NCBI GenBank assembly: GCA_013339765.2
Contig: JABSTR010001182.1
Span: 21,574 to 85,573 of the forward strand
Direction of reading: 5' to 3'
Length of the DNA: 64,000 bases
Source of the DNA: Haemaphysalis longicornis
Lineage: Eukaryota > Arthropoda > Arachnida > Ixodida > Ixodidae
Shown here: positions 1 to 52,244 of the stretch, piece after piece
How the letters are laid out: the number at the start of each line of letters is the position of its first letter
How positions within the stretch are numbered: position 1 is the stretch's first letter
Notes under the pieces: model-generated
The model's database searches: none
What the model saw: the letters and a program-made list of their open reading frames with translations, nothing else
What the model was told of the DNA's origin: nothing
Position numbers and translations under genes: made by a program

Positions 1-2655
1 ACGTCAGGTTACGGTCCAGAAGGCTCACTAACGTGCGGAATTCCCTTAGGTTGTTTTTCGAAAGGGCAACTTTCATGCATCAGAAAGTTTTTCCTACCAG
101 CTGTGGATTTTCTTGGTGAGCTGAAGCCCTACAGAGGAGTAGGAAAGCAGACGATTGAACGAATTCGACGCGCTATAAGGACAATTATTCGATCGGGAAT
201 TCCGGCGATAACTTTTTTTGCTTTCATCTATTAGCAGAACCCAATGCCTGCCCACAATACGTACAATTAAGCTACTGCTGTGCATATAGCTATCCAAGCA
301 CCTGTTGGTTTCAAATACTACGACAAACTATCATTTATTTCACCTACGGAGCATAACGTGGTAACCGTGAATATGTTTCATCGTGAATATGTTGCGTACC
401 CAGCGTGGAAATATTTTTATCATATATTCTACCGCCATCTACAACACAACCTCACGTTGTGGTGGTTACTTGGCTTGTGCATAGCCCTGGGCGTGGCGCT
501 AACTTCTTTTCCGGATTTGGCAGCTGTTTCTGTGATGGCGACGGACAACAGAAGGGTCTGCCTCGCTTGAAATTTCGGCGCAGGCGTTGAAGAATCCGGG
601 GTGATGAGCATTAATCCGTTGCCCTCAGAAACGGTGCGCGTGATACCGCAGGTGTAGGTGCGGTGCGTAAAGAGAAAATGTGAACTTTTATGTGACCGAA
701 AATTCCGCTTTCTGCCCTCATGGAGGAGTACAGGGTGATGTTGTTTCGCAACCTCTTCATTAGTGACGTTAGCCACGGCCGGCCACACAATGGCGACTTG
801 TGCATTATCGTTTCCCCTTGTGGTAATGAATCATTCATTGCCACCCACGTGGTGCGTTTTGAAACTTGTCCTTCACGCGGCATCATTGCTCCTTGTTCGT
901 CGGCATGCCTTTCATCCGTTCGTCCTTGAAAAGATCCGGTGCCGCCGAAGACATCGTTACTTCTTCGACCCCCCAACGGTTTTTGCATAAGTCCTCGAGA
1001 CGACAATGGCGGATAAATATAGGTCGCAACATGCGATATTAACAAACAAACGACGATCAGTTAAAGCGCTTCGCGGTACCTCTTTAGCTCTTTATATCCG
1101 ATAGCATCACTCTGTATTTCATCAGAATGCGCTATGCACCATTTGGCCAGGATATCGCACTTGAAAAAAATATCAGTTTCATCCCAATTTTTATGCCCTG
1201 CGCGGAACAAGGCAACAGGAACGCGCCCTACCTACGCTTGCCTCTCGTTGCAGGTTCCGCGGCCCTGAAAAATCAGCGGAAACGCCGTCTCCTTCGCCGT
1301 AACCAAAGAATCAGCGGCCGCCAGATCCCAACCCTCTCTGGGATCTTTCAAGTGCGGCGCACGAGTCTGCGGAAGCTCTTGGCTGGAGAGCAACAAGACC
1401 TCGCAGCCGAAACATCGATTACGAGCTACCTGACTGGCAGTGCTGAACTTACAAGCCTTTGTTCAACAGGCAGTGCCCCATTGCCGCTAGATTCGAAGCT
1501 CTACTTTCTTAGCGGCCGCTATATGCCGCTTAGATGTCTCTACTGGCTAAAGGCGGATTCCTTAAATAAGTGCTTCTGTGTATTTGTGTATTTCCTCCTC
1601 CGCGGTTCCACCAGATTGTGTCACACAAGCGCAGCAAGTAGGTTTTCTCTAGATGGTGTTACTAATTCTGGTTACTCTACTCACCAGGATAAAATACAAT
1701 TTTTAATGTCCATATACCTTCCAATATTTAAAGCGGATGGATGGTGATTACTCCATTCCAGATATTGCAGTCGGGGCTCTAAATTACGTGTAGCTCCCTA
1801 AGGCAGCGAATGGATTATTATGGCCTCTTACAAACTTGTTCTCAGCAACTGGGGCAAAGTCAGCTTCGAAGCGCACGTGTGGCTGTGCGGGCCAGGTCTC
1901 TTCGAGGCGGCAGTCCAACATGCCCTTTGCATTCAAAGCCGTCTCTTCTGACGCATAGAAGAAAAACACTCTTGGTATTCATAGACGTTAAGTAAAATTG
2001 CGCAACTTAACTCGACGCCTGCGGCTGTCAACGTGTGTTCCGTGACTTTATCGTGTTTTTTTAGAAACCTGAAGTGTACGAAAATTATGTGCTGCTCTGT
2101 GCCTATTTCCTGGCGGCAAGTTTGTGATTTGTGACTGTATTAACAACAAAATTATTGGTGCAAGTACTAACGAAACGTCTGTCCTCAAAGGGTCGCACAG
2201 AACCCGTTACACTGCACGGCAATCTACGAGTACGTACTAACGCGGTTTACTCCATCAGTGCAGTGTGAATGCTCGCGCTCATGAAATGACACCCCCCGCT
2301 GTTGTTCTCCTGAGAAAGCCGTCGAGTTGGTTTTTCATCTTCATATATACCTTTCCTGTAGCATTTCGTCAAGTAACCGCCACTTCGACTATGACTGTCA
2401 ATAATTACACACAGTAAAACGAACCAAGTTTTCGACAAAACCATGCACAACGTAGAAAAATGGTGTTCCCTACGGCTAATGGTAGCCAAAGTAGACACGT
2501 GTAAATTGACTGATAAGTCCCTAAAACTTTCGCATCTTGACTCCACGTACTTACTAGCATCACAAGCATTACACAATTGCAGTCATACTGTTACCCCGGA
2601 GCCGGATTGACCTCCCAGTAAAGCAATTCTCTAGGCTAGTGGATTCATTGCGAAC
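1..2655. other. gene-free stretch, nothing recognised
   Basis: No coding region, tRNA or mobile element could be supported here. The longest open frame (1127-1747, plus) has no recognisable domain and uneven composition, so it is treated as chance. It lies downstream of the minus-strand SDR gene and could be intergenic. Confidence 0.5.
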
Positions 2656-2812
2656 TTAGGTGAGATTAAGTGCGCTGCTATAGGGCTTACGATAATCGGA
2701 CGGAGGTGAAGAAAGACAACACGAATGGGATTGCGCTTTCTCGTTCGTGTTGTGTGTTTCTTCGCCTCCGTCCGAGGAACGCAAGCCTTAGCAGTGCAAT
2801 TAATCTAACCCA
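2656..2812. repeat. foldback (MITE-like) inverted repeat
   Basis: The two halves are reverse complements of each other. The core arms are 2696-2724 and 2743-2775 (left arm begins tcggacggaggtgaagaaa, right arm ends tttcttcgcctccgtccga). The match continues outward with gaps: gtgcgctgctatagggctta on the left against aagccttagcagtgcaatta on the right. A loop of about 18 bases separates the arms. A transcript would form a long hairpin. Its size suits a short non-autonomous foldback DNA element. No clear target-site duplication was identified, so the superfamily is unknown. Confidence 0.7.
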
Positions 2813-4124
2813 AATATTTACGTCCTACCTATCCCTGGTCCCACCACACATTTACGCGTTGCCTGAGCATCAAAAGAACTTGGCTACATAGAAAAACATT
2901 TTTCTCTTCCTCTTCTTCTCTCATCCACAAAATGGCTGACGAATTCCTCCCAACTAAACAGGGATATCGTATCTGCATTATTCGTTGCATGCAGGTAAGT
3001 TTAATTAGGAAAATTCGAAACAAATATTTGACTCCGATACTACCGATCAGATGTAAAAGACATGACACCACGCACCTGGGAGAAGACATTTTATTTGACG
3101 CACGTAACTGCGGCAGCAGGAAATTCCCTTGTGCTTCATAAAGTTTCATGTCTAGCTTCTGCTGGCAGTAAAACATGCGCGGGTAACCTTGAAGTCTTTA
3201 GCTCTGCTTTGTTTACGTCAGTCTCGCACTCATAGTCTACGGCACACCAGTGTGTCATGGTGTTGTCGACAATAAAAGTTACCGTGCGCTTGATGAACGC
3301 CTCATAGTGGCGCCTCTTCGGAGCCGTTAACGACTGAAACGAGGTGTTAAATGCCGAAACAGAAACAAGTGCACTAGCTGGTTGAGGCATGCCCATTCAA
3401 GAATGATTGCACCAAAAGTTACTCACGTGACATTGACGGATTGTTTTGGATTGAATTAGTCAGATTTTGGGATAAGTTCGTGTCCATGGTGAGGCTGCAG
3501 GCCTCTTCTGAAGGCGACTTCTGTTTCCAGCGCCATTGTAACGCGCACAGAAATTTGAAGGGCGCTTTTAGCAACCAAAAAGGGGGGTGCCCGTTAGAAT
3601 TGCGCAAATACGGTACGCATCTGCTAACCCTGACAGATTTTATTTCGAACGGAACCGGTTCGAAACCGCTCCGCGCGTCACCATCTTTTAAATACTATTG
3701 GCGTCCTACCGTCACCGACATAAGAGTCACCCTGTTTTCTCTTTCCCCCGGCATCTAGACGCAAGATAGTCTGCCGTTTTCACAAGTTGTGCTATCGCTA
3801 TAACTTCTCCCCTCTTCCCTCTGCTCCGTACTTCCCTCTGTTCGCACCACCTAGTTATTCCCGCCATGTGCCCGATTTCATAACGTTATTTCTACACCAG
3901 TTTGGGGCACTATTCTTGCAGTCGTATATAAACAGACGTATACATACTGCGCATAACGTACCTGAAGGAGAGCGTTGGGGGCTCGTTTAAGGTCAGTACA
4001 GCGTGTTGTTGAACTAGTTGGCGCTGCATTTAAAGAAAAGAAAAACTGCGCGCAAAAAGACAAGACAATAAGAAAGGGACAGGACGGGCGCCCATCCTGT
4101 AGCTTTCTTTTTGTCTGGCTCTTT
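2813..4124. other. gene-free stretch, nothing recognised
   Basis: No exon, RNA gene or classifiable element was seen. The end, about 4060-4110, contains a short imperfect inverted repeat around a purine-rich segment (aagaaagggacaggacgggc and its partial complement). Confidence 0.4.
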
Positions 4125-4575
4125 GACCCGCAGCTTTTCCACCTCATCTGGGCTTGTTCAGCTTACTCGACTGACCGCGACCAGTTCCTTACAACGCACG
4201 TACGCCCGACGACTTCTGAAGAACATGTCCAACACGTCAGAAACAACCCCCAAATTTTACAGAAGATTACAGAATTCGGTCTCGAAACAGGTCTCTATAA
4301 AGTAGTATGATGGCGGATCTGTTCACCCTCTCTCTAGATGCACCCCCAAACACACCCCTTGTGGCTCCTGAACGGCTCCTTTTGGATACCCCAATCATGG
4401 TCGTATTAGAGTGCCCTCGTCACAACTTCACCTGTGCATATCGTGCTAAGTGAACGCTCACAGTGCAGTGAATACTTTATATGAACAATCTTCCCCTCCC
4501 CTTTTCCCCGTGTCCCACACCCGGGCCTATTGGCCTCCTCCTGTAATAAAGTCATCCATTCCATTCCAGTTTTTC
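4125..4575 (+). mobile_element. 3' end of a non-LTR retrotransposon (degenerate)
   Basis: The plus frame at 4140-4307 reads like the C-terminus of a tick LINE ORF2: an H-x-x-W-x-C element (HLIWAC) of the terminal zinc-knuckle, a spacer, then a Gly-Leu-Tyr tail before a stop. About 230 bases downstream come CT-rich sequence and a terminal aataaagtcatccattccat at 4545-4566, the layout of the LINE ends at 32.4 and 62.8 kb. Only the last part of the element is present. The call rests on resemblance to those other copies, not on a database match. Confidence 0.5.
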
Positions 4576-5624
4576 TTTTCTTTTAAGGTCACTCACCCTT
4601 CCTTTGCGCCTGAGAGAAGTTTTCCAAATTCGTCGAACACCGCGTTATTAAAGAAGTTTCCAGCTGTCTTGTCAGAGAACCGTCCACGTATTATCCGTAT
4701 GACAAAACCACGTCAAGGCTTGCGACATGCACCGTAAGGAAATAACCTCCTGTAATAGAAGGGCTAACTCTCTTAATAATCCGTTCATATTACTCTCCGA
4801 TGAAATCAGTAGGCCATTTGCTAAGCAAATTAATAATTCGATAGCCCAGAGATTGTTTACGTCAACAAACAAAGCAGTCATCGCTGACTCAGAAAAATCC
4901 CATGCCATCATACACCTTTAACACGCAGCGTTCAAGTAAAACCTCGCCACATTGTTCAAAAATTCCTTCAAGTGACTGACAATGGCGAACATCTCATCCC
5001 TATCATCATCCCTTTATTGTTATTGTCCAAAAACACACAAAAACAACGATAAAACATTTGTCAAAGTTCGCGCTTCCCAGACACATCATGTAACACCAAT
5101 TGCAACCATCCTTGTAAGGGGAAAGAGCACACACCAGATGGTTTTGCCTCCTTTAGCTTCCAAGAACTGAAAGGTTTGCATAGTTATGTTGTTCAACATT
5201 TCACAGCTGTAAATCTGTGTCGGTGACAGTCTCCCGCAGGGTCATGTTGTGAGAGTTTAAACACGGCGCAGTCTTGTAAAGTGATGAAACAGCGGTCAAA
5301 GAACTGTCCGCACTCTCTCACATGTCGGGCTTGATATTCGGCCACTAACTCTACGACCGCATTTAACCATCAGTAGCTCGGAACAGTAGGAGACCTTTCT
5401 GCTTATCTGTGACCCCAAAAAACACAGCTGAAGGTCGTCCAACTGCCAGAAGATGTTGCTTGCGCCCAAGGGCTGCAGGCCGCCATCTGAGGGGAAGAAA
5501 CCCAGAACTTCCACAGCACCTACCTCCTTTCCCCTAGTTTTGGGCAAAATAAAGCTATCTTCATCAGCAGCGCAAGAGGCAGGACGTGGACGCGGGCGAC
5601 ACACAACCAGTCTTTCTGCACCAT
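4576..5624. other. gene-free stretch, nothing recognised
   Basis: No coding region or classifiable repeat is visible. On the minus strand this is the downstream flank of the SDR gene. An AATAAA on that strand (tttatt on the plus strand near 5011-5016) could serve as a distant polyadenylation signal, but nothing else supports that. Confidence 0.35.
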
Positions 5625-5720
5625 TTCCTCAAGTTATAAGACGTAACACCCAACCCACTGGCTGCCTGTCTTGAACAGACGTCCACCCTCGGGATGATTT
5701 CGAAAGGCATTGGTGGCCCC

Positions 5721-5783
5721 TTGACGTGGGTTGACGGCCCCTTGGTGGCCTGCTGCCCCCAAGGGGCCGTCAACCCACGTCAA
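5721..5783. repeat. perfect 25-bp inverted repeat (hairpin)
   Basis: Positions 5721-5745 and 5759-5783 are exact reverse complements (left arm starts ttgacgtgggttgacggccc), with a 13-base loop. The hairpin interrupts the degraded first tandem-repeat unit downstream of the SDR stop. It is GC-rich and would be very stable in RNA. It could be a small foldback insertion or a structural element of a long 3' UTR. No terminator function can be inferred for a pol II gene. Confidence 0.85.
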
Positions 5784-6275
5784 AGAGAAGACGTCCAGTA
5801 GGGAGCGGGCCTTCAGCTCCTTGTCCGCCACCACCATCACGACCGCGATTCTCCTCGAGTTTTCTCTCTCTCTCTTCATCCGCGTACGATGCCTCTGATG
5901 GGGGGAATCTGGCAAGAACCCGGCGTCTTGAGTGCGGCGTTGTTCAAAGTTAGAAAATCCAACAACCAGCCCACTTGCGGCCTGTCTTGAGCAGAAGTCC
6001 ACGTTACCACTCTCCGGCGATGCCCATCGCACCAGGCAGCAGGAAAGCCGGGGCCTGGGTGAAGCTATGTTTACAGGTTAGAAGATGCACCAGTCAGACC
6101 ACTTGCCGCCTATTGTTGAGCAGACGTCCACGCTTGGAACGTCTTCACCTTCGGGCGGTGCCCCTCGCAACGGTCACTAGGGACTCCAGGGCTTGAGGGC
6201 GCTGTTTCCAAAAGTTAGAAGACGCCCCAGTCAGCCAGCCCCCTCGCTCCCTGTCATGAGCAGAAGTCCGCACCT

Positions 6276-45521
<39,246 letters not shown>

Positions 45522-46000
45522 GGCCCGCTCTGGCCGGTCGCTCCACCCGGAAGCCTCGACGGCCGCCTCCTCTCGCTGCCACAGACGCGCCCTCCTCTCT
45601 TCTGCTCCAGCAGCGGTAACCGGCCAGACGGGCTATCGCCGGCGTTGAACGGTTGAACGCCGCCGACGTCGACGAAGCCGGGAATGCGCATTCGCCCGCA
45701 GCTCCGCGCCGCTAACGCGCCGGAGCAACTGGAGACTTTTAGGCGTAGCGGGCGCGCGTCTACGCACGCGATTTCCGTCGCTCCGCGACGACGCTACTGA
45801 GCATATCGCGTTGCTTACTGATCTGGCGGACCCCCAGATTGCGGCATGTAAGTTAATGCCTAGCCCCGTGTAGGGCGCGCGCATCGAATATGTCTGTTTA
45901 CGTGAAACTGGCGAGCGGTGAGCTTACCATCTGAAGATGACCTTCTCCAGGATTTCTGCTCAGCATCATAACAAATAACCGGCCCAGTAGGATGAGTGGA
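45522..46000 (-). promoter_or_regulatory. GC-rich 5' flank / probable 5' UTR of the SDR gene
   Basis: CpG-rich sequence immediately upstream of the SDR start on the minus strand, distinct from the flanking AT-rich DNA. It plausibly contains the 5' UTR and promoter. No TATA box or initiator could be singled out and the transcription start is unknown. An upstream non-coding exon is possible. Confidence 0.35.
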
Positions 46001-49000
46001 TGAAGTGTAGGTGTAATTGTTTTGGTCGCCTTTCTGGGTGGAGGGTATAGACTGCTGGGGTATGAAATGAGGGCATGCTGCAGTTAAGGCTTGCGTCAAA
46101 AGCTTCCCTTCCCCCATACCAACGAATATCGATGTGGAGTAGGGCTGCCCCGCACGAATACGGCATTACTTTTTCGGCCGCAGAGACTGTGTTTCTGGTC
46201 CATGAACCCACGAACGCCCAAACGTCTTAGATTTAGGTACACGCACGTTAATGAACCCCCTGCGATCTACAGCCTCACAGCACTACAACTTTCCTTGTCT
46301 ACACCTGGTAAGCGTACTGACGCGCTGTGGATAAGAACCACGTGGGCAGCCCATGGGCCAATGCAAATACAAGCCGGAGGGGCAGAGAAAACAAGCAAAC
46401 GTACGTATCACCAAGTTACAGCCAATTCACACCGAGTTTCCTAACTCAGATGTTTACGGAAACACAAGAGTGTTCCACAACCCAAAATGTTGATGCCATA
46501 GGATCATCACCAAAGTTTGTCACAAAGTCACAGCTACAGCTGTACATTTAGGCAAGTCTTTGCACTGTGGATCTCGACTATTCCAATGCAAAAACACACG
46601 AAACAAATATGGCGGAGCATGATCATGTGGCCCGTAATAGCACCTCTATATATAATTCAAAGCCTTTCAAGCCCTCCCGGCTCTTACGCAGTCAAGTCTT
46701 GCTTGCCCAGCTCTGTATGGTTCATCTTGAATTGCGATGGCTTTACTGCACGGGGCACCCCTCCCCCGTCCCCTTGTCGTCCTATCTGTCGTCGTAAACC
46801 CACCTCAATTGCACATGGTTAGCTGAAGTGAGGAACCGCTCCACCCAAACCTAGCTCACTAAGGAAGCTTTGTCTCTCGCAAGACGAAGCAGTACCAACT
46901 AGCCCCATTCTATGTCCTCTTCATCTGTATAGTTCGGTACAAAATTTAAGCATGGTGTCATTGATTTTGATGAAGCGACTTGAGCAGTACCTGAGGAGTG
47001 TCTCCTCCACCCAGAGGGGGTTCTCATTGCAAGGTGTTGAATTAACATTGCATGCAATTGCCAGGGCAAAGGGTACGTTTCACGTTGCAGTCTGACTTCC
47101 AGAGCAGCAATTCCGACGGTGACACAACATACATGTTCCTATACATGTCAGAAAGTACACTAATGGATTACTTAAGCGCCTGTGTAGCCCTATACTGAAC
47201 TATTGCTTTTCTTTTGTTACATACAATATACGAACAATATCATGTTTGAGCAAAAAAAAGGCGGGGTTACTTTTTCAGGTCCTTCCTGGTTGACCAAACT
47301 GCACGAAATCAAAGCTCCGCCAAATGAAAATAGTACTTCATAGGTGTTTCGATAAGGTACTACAAAGAAAATTTGACTTCGTCAGTTGTGAACAGTATGC
47401 AGGTTGCAAGGCCGCGCACTGCGAACTTCTACCGACACTTTGTGCTGGTAACGCAAGCGAAACCTGAGCAGAGTCTCGGCTGAACATTATCTCAAAGACG
47501 TGGCTTTTCTTGAAGTCACTACATCTCATTGGTTCCGACATGACTGATGATTAGCGGCATTCAGTGGGGTCTCTATTTCCTGTACTTAACATAACATTCA
47601 CGCCTTATATCATGTTTTACTGATATTTTAAATCCAAAATGTCCTTAAATAATACACGTGACATCGTCTCTTTTAGCGAAATAACTGAAAAAAATGCTTC
47701 TATGTCGAGGTAACCATTTCTGAAAACCCAAATCTTCACGCAAGACGGCAGTTGTCACTCTCTAACTCCATCGCGGCATCATCCACTTCGACACACTTGC
47801 TTTCTTTAATGCGCCAGCAAATTCAACCTCGTCAAGCCATGTCACCATGGGAATAAACAGCATGGTGGCGTTTGCCGCTTTTTGATGTAAGCAGGGTATT
47901 ACAGAATAAATAGTCTGGACTGAATGTTTCGCGTTCACCACCACATGTTTTTATACTGCGTAACCATATCGAATATCCTTCAGCTTCGCATGTTGGAAAT
48001 GAATATAATCGCAAGATTCAACAACGCCTTTCCTTTGACGCTGGCTTGTTGTGGCAATGGGCGCCGACGTTCACTGGTTCTGCTCGTACAGGAGTAACAG
48101 CGCACAGAAATTAAGTAACACTCCAGACGGACTCGCTTACTTCGACTCCAGACAAGTGAACGATAAGACATGGCGAATCAGCATTTCCTTGGAATCTCTT
48201 GAGAAGCCTTCAGACAATGTATCGTGTTGCTTTTTTTTTCTGATAGGCTGTTTTATCGCGTGTGGCAGATAGGTCTCAAGAGGAAACGACTCAGGAATAT
48301 TTCTGGAAAAACTGGTGTTCACGTGATTTGTGTCAGGGCGTATACAGGCAGAGGGGAGTAGGCTGAAGAGCGTAACTTGAACAAATTACGGGCTGTAAAT
48401 AAAACGCCTAAATAGAACAAAGTGGAAGGTATCCGCATACAATTACTGCAGAGGGAAAACGTAATCGGCCACTTACATCTCCACTTTCACATTGGGGATT
48501 GTCTCCTAAAGCTCACTCTGCATGAATGAAAAATACCAGGAGGAATGGAAAAAAAGCTGCAGAAATTCTGAGAATTGTCCGCTAATGCATGAGCAGTCTT
48601 ACGCCGCTGCTCTATGTAAACAACCTTACGTTTTGTTCAGTCACATTCTCGGTACACGTCCACCCAGACAGCGGACATCAGTTTTTGTGTACGCGTTTGT
48701 GCTGCGTGCCTGCCTGTGTGCGCGTGTCTGTGAGCGTGTGTTCCACATTAAGTTAGTGCAGTGAGGGCATTGGAATAAACGCACCTTTGTCATTTGTAGG
48801 TCAATATTGTATTTTTCTGCAATTTTTCGTCTCCTTTCTCAGGTATTCGTGTGAGGGCGTATATTATAGTACACATTTGTGATTTATTTCGGTAGTTATT
48901 TTCAGTTATTTTTATTTTATATCTTTTTTACCTCGTGAGGTCGATAGGTTAGGTAACATTCGTAAATGCGTTACTTCAGTTTGTGCCACACAAACTACAC

Positions 49001-49783
49001 TAAATGGGCGGTGCCGAAATTCTGTGATTAAGCAATACGTTTTCAAATGACTGCATGTTTCTTAACGTCGTGCCATCAAAAATGGTACCTGTAAACTTGA
49101 ATTTATTTTGTAAACAATGGCAGCTTCAAGTAAAACAGATATTTTTGTTTTGCTGAAACTATCCACAAAGAAATATTGTTAACTGACTCAAAGGGCGGTA
49201 TCTAGCGTTTGTTCGACATTGCGAGTGCAGTATGCCCTTGTTGGCCACCGTTACCAGTTCCGGTATGTAAACGTTGACAGCTTAGGCAAGTGCCATAATA
49301 CCTGCGTTAAAGGCCGTTCCGCACTTCGTCAAGTCTTCCAGAGTGAAGACTTCGGCGCTACGGTTTCACCAATCAACGGCACGGAAGTGCCAGCCGTCAA
49401 ATTGTGTGACCAAGCATTCCTGTGTGGTGACAGCTTGTGATTGCTTTACACACAATCTGGTAGCGGCGCAAGACAGTACCTACGATTACCCAAAGCTTAG
49501 CTCAAGGCACGATTCCGCTTACTTAGGAACGTAGGGTATTACCGGATAAATGCAAGGCAGGCCATGGAATGTGCACAAGAGATGCGACTCCCTCAAATAC
49601 AGGGGGGAGCAGCAGAGGTACAGTGGGGCGATTATTTTTATGCACAGCCCACACGGAGTGCCCAAGCGTCCAGCGGCACGCGCCACAAAGTCGGGAATCG
49701 CCCCTCGAGCTCCGTTTGGAGGCAAACCGGGACTCTCTCTAGCAGACGTGTCGTCTGAAATAGTGGTATTTCTGTACTTGCTA
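46001..49783. other. gene-free stretch, nothing recognised
   Basis: Beyond the SDR 5' flank. Open frames are short and unlike known families, and no TIR pair, LINE or tRNA was recognised. Confidence 0.4.
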
Positions 49784-49793
49784 TTACTCCGAA

Positions 49794-50033
49794 ACCCGCC
49801 GCGGTGGCTCAGTGGCTAAGGCGTTGCGCTGCTGAGCACGAGGCAGCGTGTTCGATTCCCGGCCGTGGCTGCCGCTTTTCCGACGGAGGCGAAAACCAAA
49901 AACGCTGTGTGTACGAGATTTCGGCGCACGTTAAAGATCCCCAGGTGGTCAAAATTAATAGGGAGCCCTCCACCAGGGCGCGCCTTATCGCCTGCGTGGC
50001 GTCGGCGCGTTAAACGCTACAATCAATCAACAT
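49794..50033 (+). mobile_element. full-length SINE with both pol III boxes
   Basis: Head cccgccgcggtggctcagtg, gctaaggcgttgcgctgctg and gtgttcgattcccggc (B box), then the complete body and tail gctacaatcaatcaa. Imperfect target duplication: ttactccgaa at 49784-49793 against ttacttcgaa at 50034-50043. This is the most complete copy in the window and a useful reference for the family. Confidence 0.9.
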
Positions 50034-50043
50034 TTACTTCGAA

Positions 50044-51057
50044 GTTTTCTCACTTTTGTAAATCGTCATGTTGCGCGAAGCGTTGTCACCTGTGTCGTTG
50101 TTCTGTAGTTTTACTGTCATTGCGCTTAAATTACGCTCTTTGTGTTGCACTAATTTTGCTTAGCTTTGAATCAGTGACTGCCGCAGGACGAAGCGCCATA
50201 GTTCATTCTCATCCAAAGTAGACGTCGCACATGTGGCACGCGACCAACAGCCGTTCTTGTCGTATCGCTGATTCTTGACGTACTTAATTTATCACTGTTT
50301 CCTTTTGCAGCGTTGCCCTTTCCGTATTTGTACCCTGCTATTCCACTGTGTTGCTTTATCAGTTCTACAGCTGTTTCTGAGACTTGCAGTTTTCCTATCT
50401 CTATCGTATTGCGCTTCTGTCTTAGCGGCTGTATGTCTTTAATCTGCTTGGTGTTCTATTCCTTTGAAGAATACTTGTTTAGCGTTCAGCGTACTTTAGT
50501 TGAATGAACATAATATTGCCGCGTAACCGCTCACTTCGCAGCGAATGTCGTCCAAAGACGATACTTTCGCCCCTGTCCCCCCCTATTGTTTCGCTCTTCC
50601 AGCGATAAAGACGGTGGAGGTTTACTCAAGCCAATTCAATTTCACCGCGTTCCTCTGCTCGCGCGCAATCTGTTGGAACCTTTATTTGCTGGGGGAATCG
50701 TTTCAATGCCACTACGATGTCTAGGCTCGGTTGCGAGCTGTTTTTTTTTTATTTGGAGGTCGAAATATTGTTTGCAACGCATCTTTATATACCAAGCGCA
50801 CATATATTTTCAACTAAAGAACACTGCCTAGTTCCAGTTATGTATTAATCTCTTACCACGAATATGCCTACGCTTTATTTATGCACGACAGTGCTCAAAA
50901 ATGATACCAGGTTTCGCGGTTTGGAAAGGTTTTGCCTATATTAGCTTCTAGTTTCAGAATTCGCTTATCCGTCGGCTCGGTAGCACAATCGAGGGACATA
51001 CAGACAGAGAGACAGACACCAGAATTCTTTGGTTTAAGTACACAAGGAAAAAAAAAG
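50044..51057. other. gene-free stretch, nothing recognised
   Basis: No supported gene or repeat between the SINE and the tRNA-Ala. A T-rich run at 50740-50750 is the only low-complexity feature. Confidence 0.4.
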
Positions 51058-51130
51058 TGGAGGTGCTGGGTATCGATCCCAGTACCTCTCGCATGCTAAG
51101 CGAGCGCTCTACCATCTGAGCTACACCCCC
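51058..51130 (-). tRNA. tRNA-Ala (anticodon AGC)
   Basis: 73 bases. Acceptor stem GGGGGTG/CACCTCC with one G-U pair and discriminator A; D arm GCTCAGATGGTAGAGC; anticodon loop CTTAGCATG-like with AGC; T arm CTGGGATCGATACCCAG. A run of eight T follows on the minus strand as pol III terminator. No intron, CCA not encoded. All stems pair, so it is probably functional. Confidence 0.95.
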
Positions 51131-51454
51131 ACGGTAGGACACTGCACTGCGATCCCGTTAGGTGCGTACAACGCTCCAACGGAAACTAGATCACGCGAGA
51201 GTATCCGAAGCAACCGGTTCCCGCCGTGGACTGACGGTTGCGCATTCTAAAGTCCTGCGCTGGGACTGCAAGCGGACTGCCGAGAATTTTGCGGAAGGAG
51301 TGGTTTTCGACAAAAAATTCCGTCGCGCCGGTCGGCTATCCTTGCGTGTGTTTATTTTGTGGCGCAAGGGCAGCAAAGGCCAAACTGTGCAATTTTACGG
51401 ATTGTGTGTGGAACTAGTCGCTGCTCCGAGATACATGTTTTAGTAAATCATCTT
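51131..51454. other. gene-free spacer
   Basis: Between the tRNA-Ala and the GACA array. Nothing recognised. Confidence 0.4.
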
Positions 51455-51455
51455 C

Positions 51456-51551
<96 letters not shown>

Positions 51552-51565
51552 GACAGACAGACAGA
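51455..51565. repeat. (CAGA)n microsatellite
   Basis: About 110 bases of cagacagacaga with one irregularity near 51550. Open frames through it (Thr-Asp-Arg-Gln repeats) are artefacts. Confidence 0.97.
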
Positions 51566-52126
51566 AATTTAAGTAGCCGAAGAAAGACTTTAATGTTAGT
51601 GTTCCACATGCTGAACTTAATGCCAGTCAGGCATACTGGCCTTTTCTGTTCTTGTCTCCATCATGCAAACAGCCACAGTGGCTGAAAATGACACCCCAAA
51701 CATATATGCCAAACAGTGGCAAATTATTTAATAATTGTGTGGTGTACCCGTTGTTCCGGGAAACAACGCAAAACTTGCGTTACAGGATCTGCAGCGCAGA
51801 AGACGCACTTCAGCAGGGGGCTGTGGAATAATTTAAACGACCCGGGGACCGGGGGCGATGTGGGGGCACTGTAATGCACACTCTGAAATCGTATAAGCAC
51901 AAGTGTTTCGCTTTTTGCATTCATCAGAAGAGGCCCGCTACAGGTGAGTACCAAATCCCGAACCTAGTGGCCGAATTGGTTATTTGACCATTGCGGTATA
52001 CGTACCTGTTTTATTTTTTGCATTTAAACTACCCTGGAGCCTTTACATGCACCGAATACCAGTGCACGGATGCCTGTAAAAATAATAGTGTGTCTTGGGA
52101 TACCTATAGGCGAAAATCCTCTCCTT

Positions 52127-52244
<118 letters not shown>

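Noticed and set aside
1127..1747. 206-codon plus open frame
   Set aside because: No recognisable domain, mixed composition and no splice or neighbour support; likely chance.
49794..49870. tRNA gene call at the SINE head
   Set aside because: A and B boxes are present but no cloverleaf forms and the body of the SINE follows; same reasoning for the heads at 10.8, 25.7, 34.1 and 36.8 kb.
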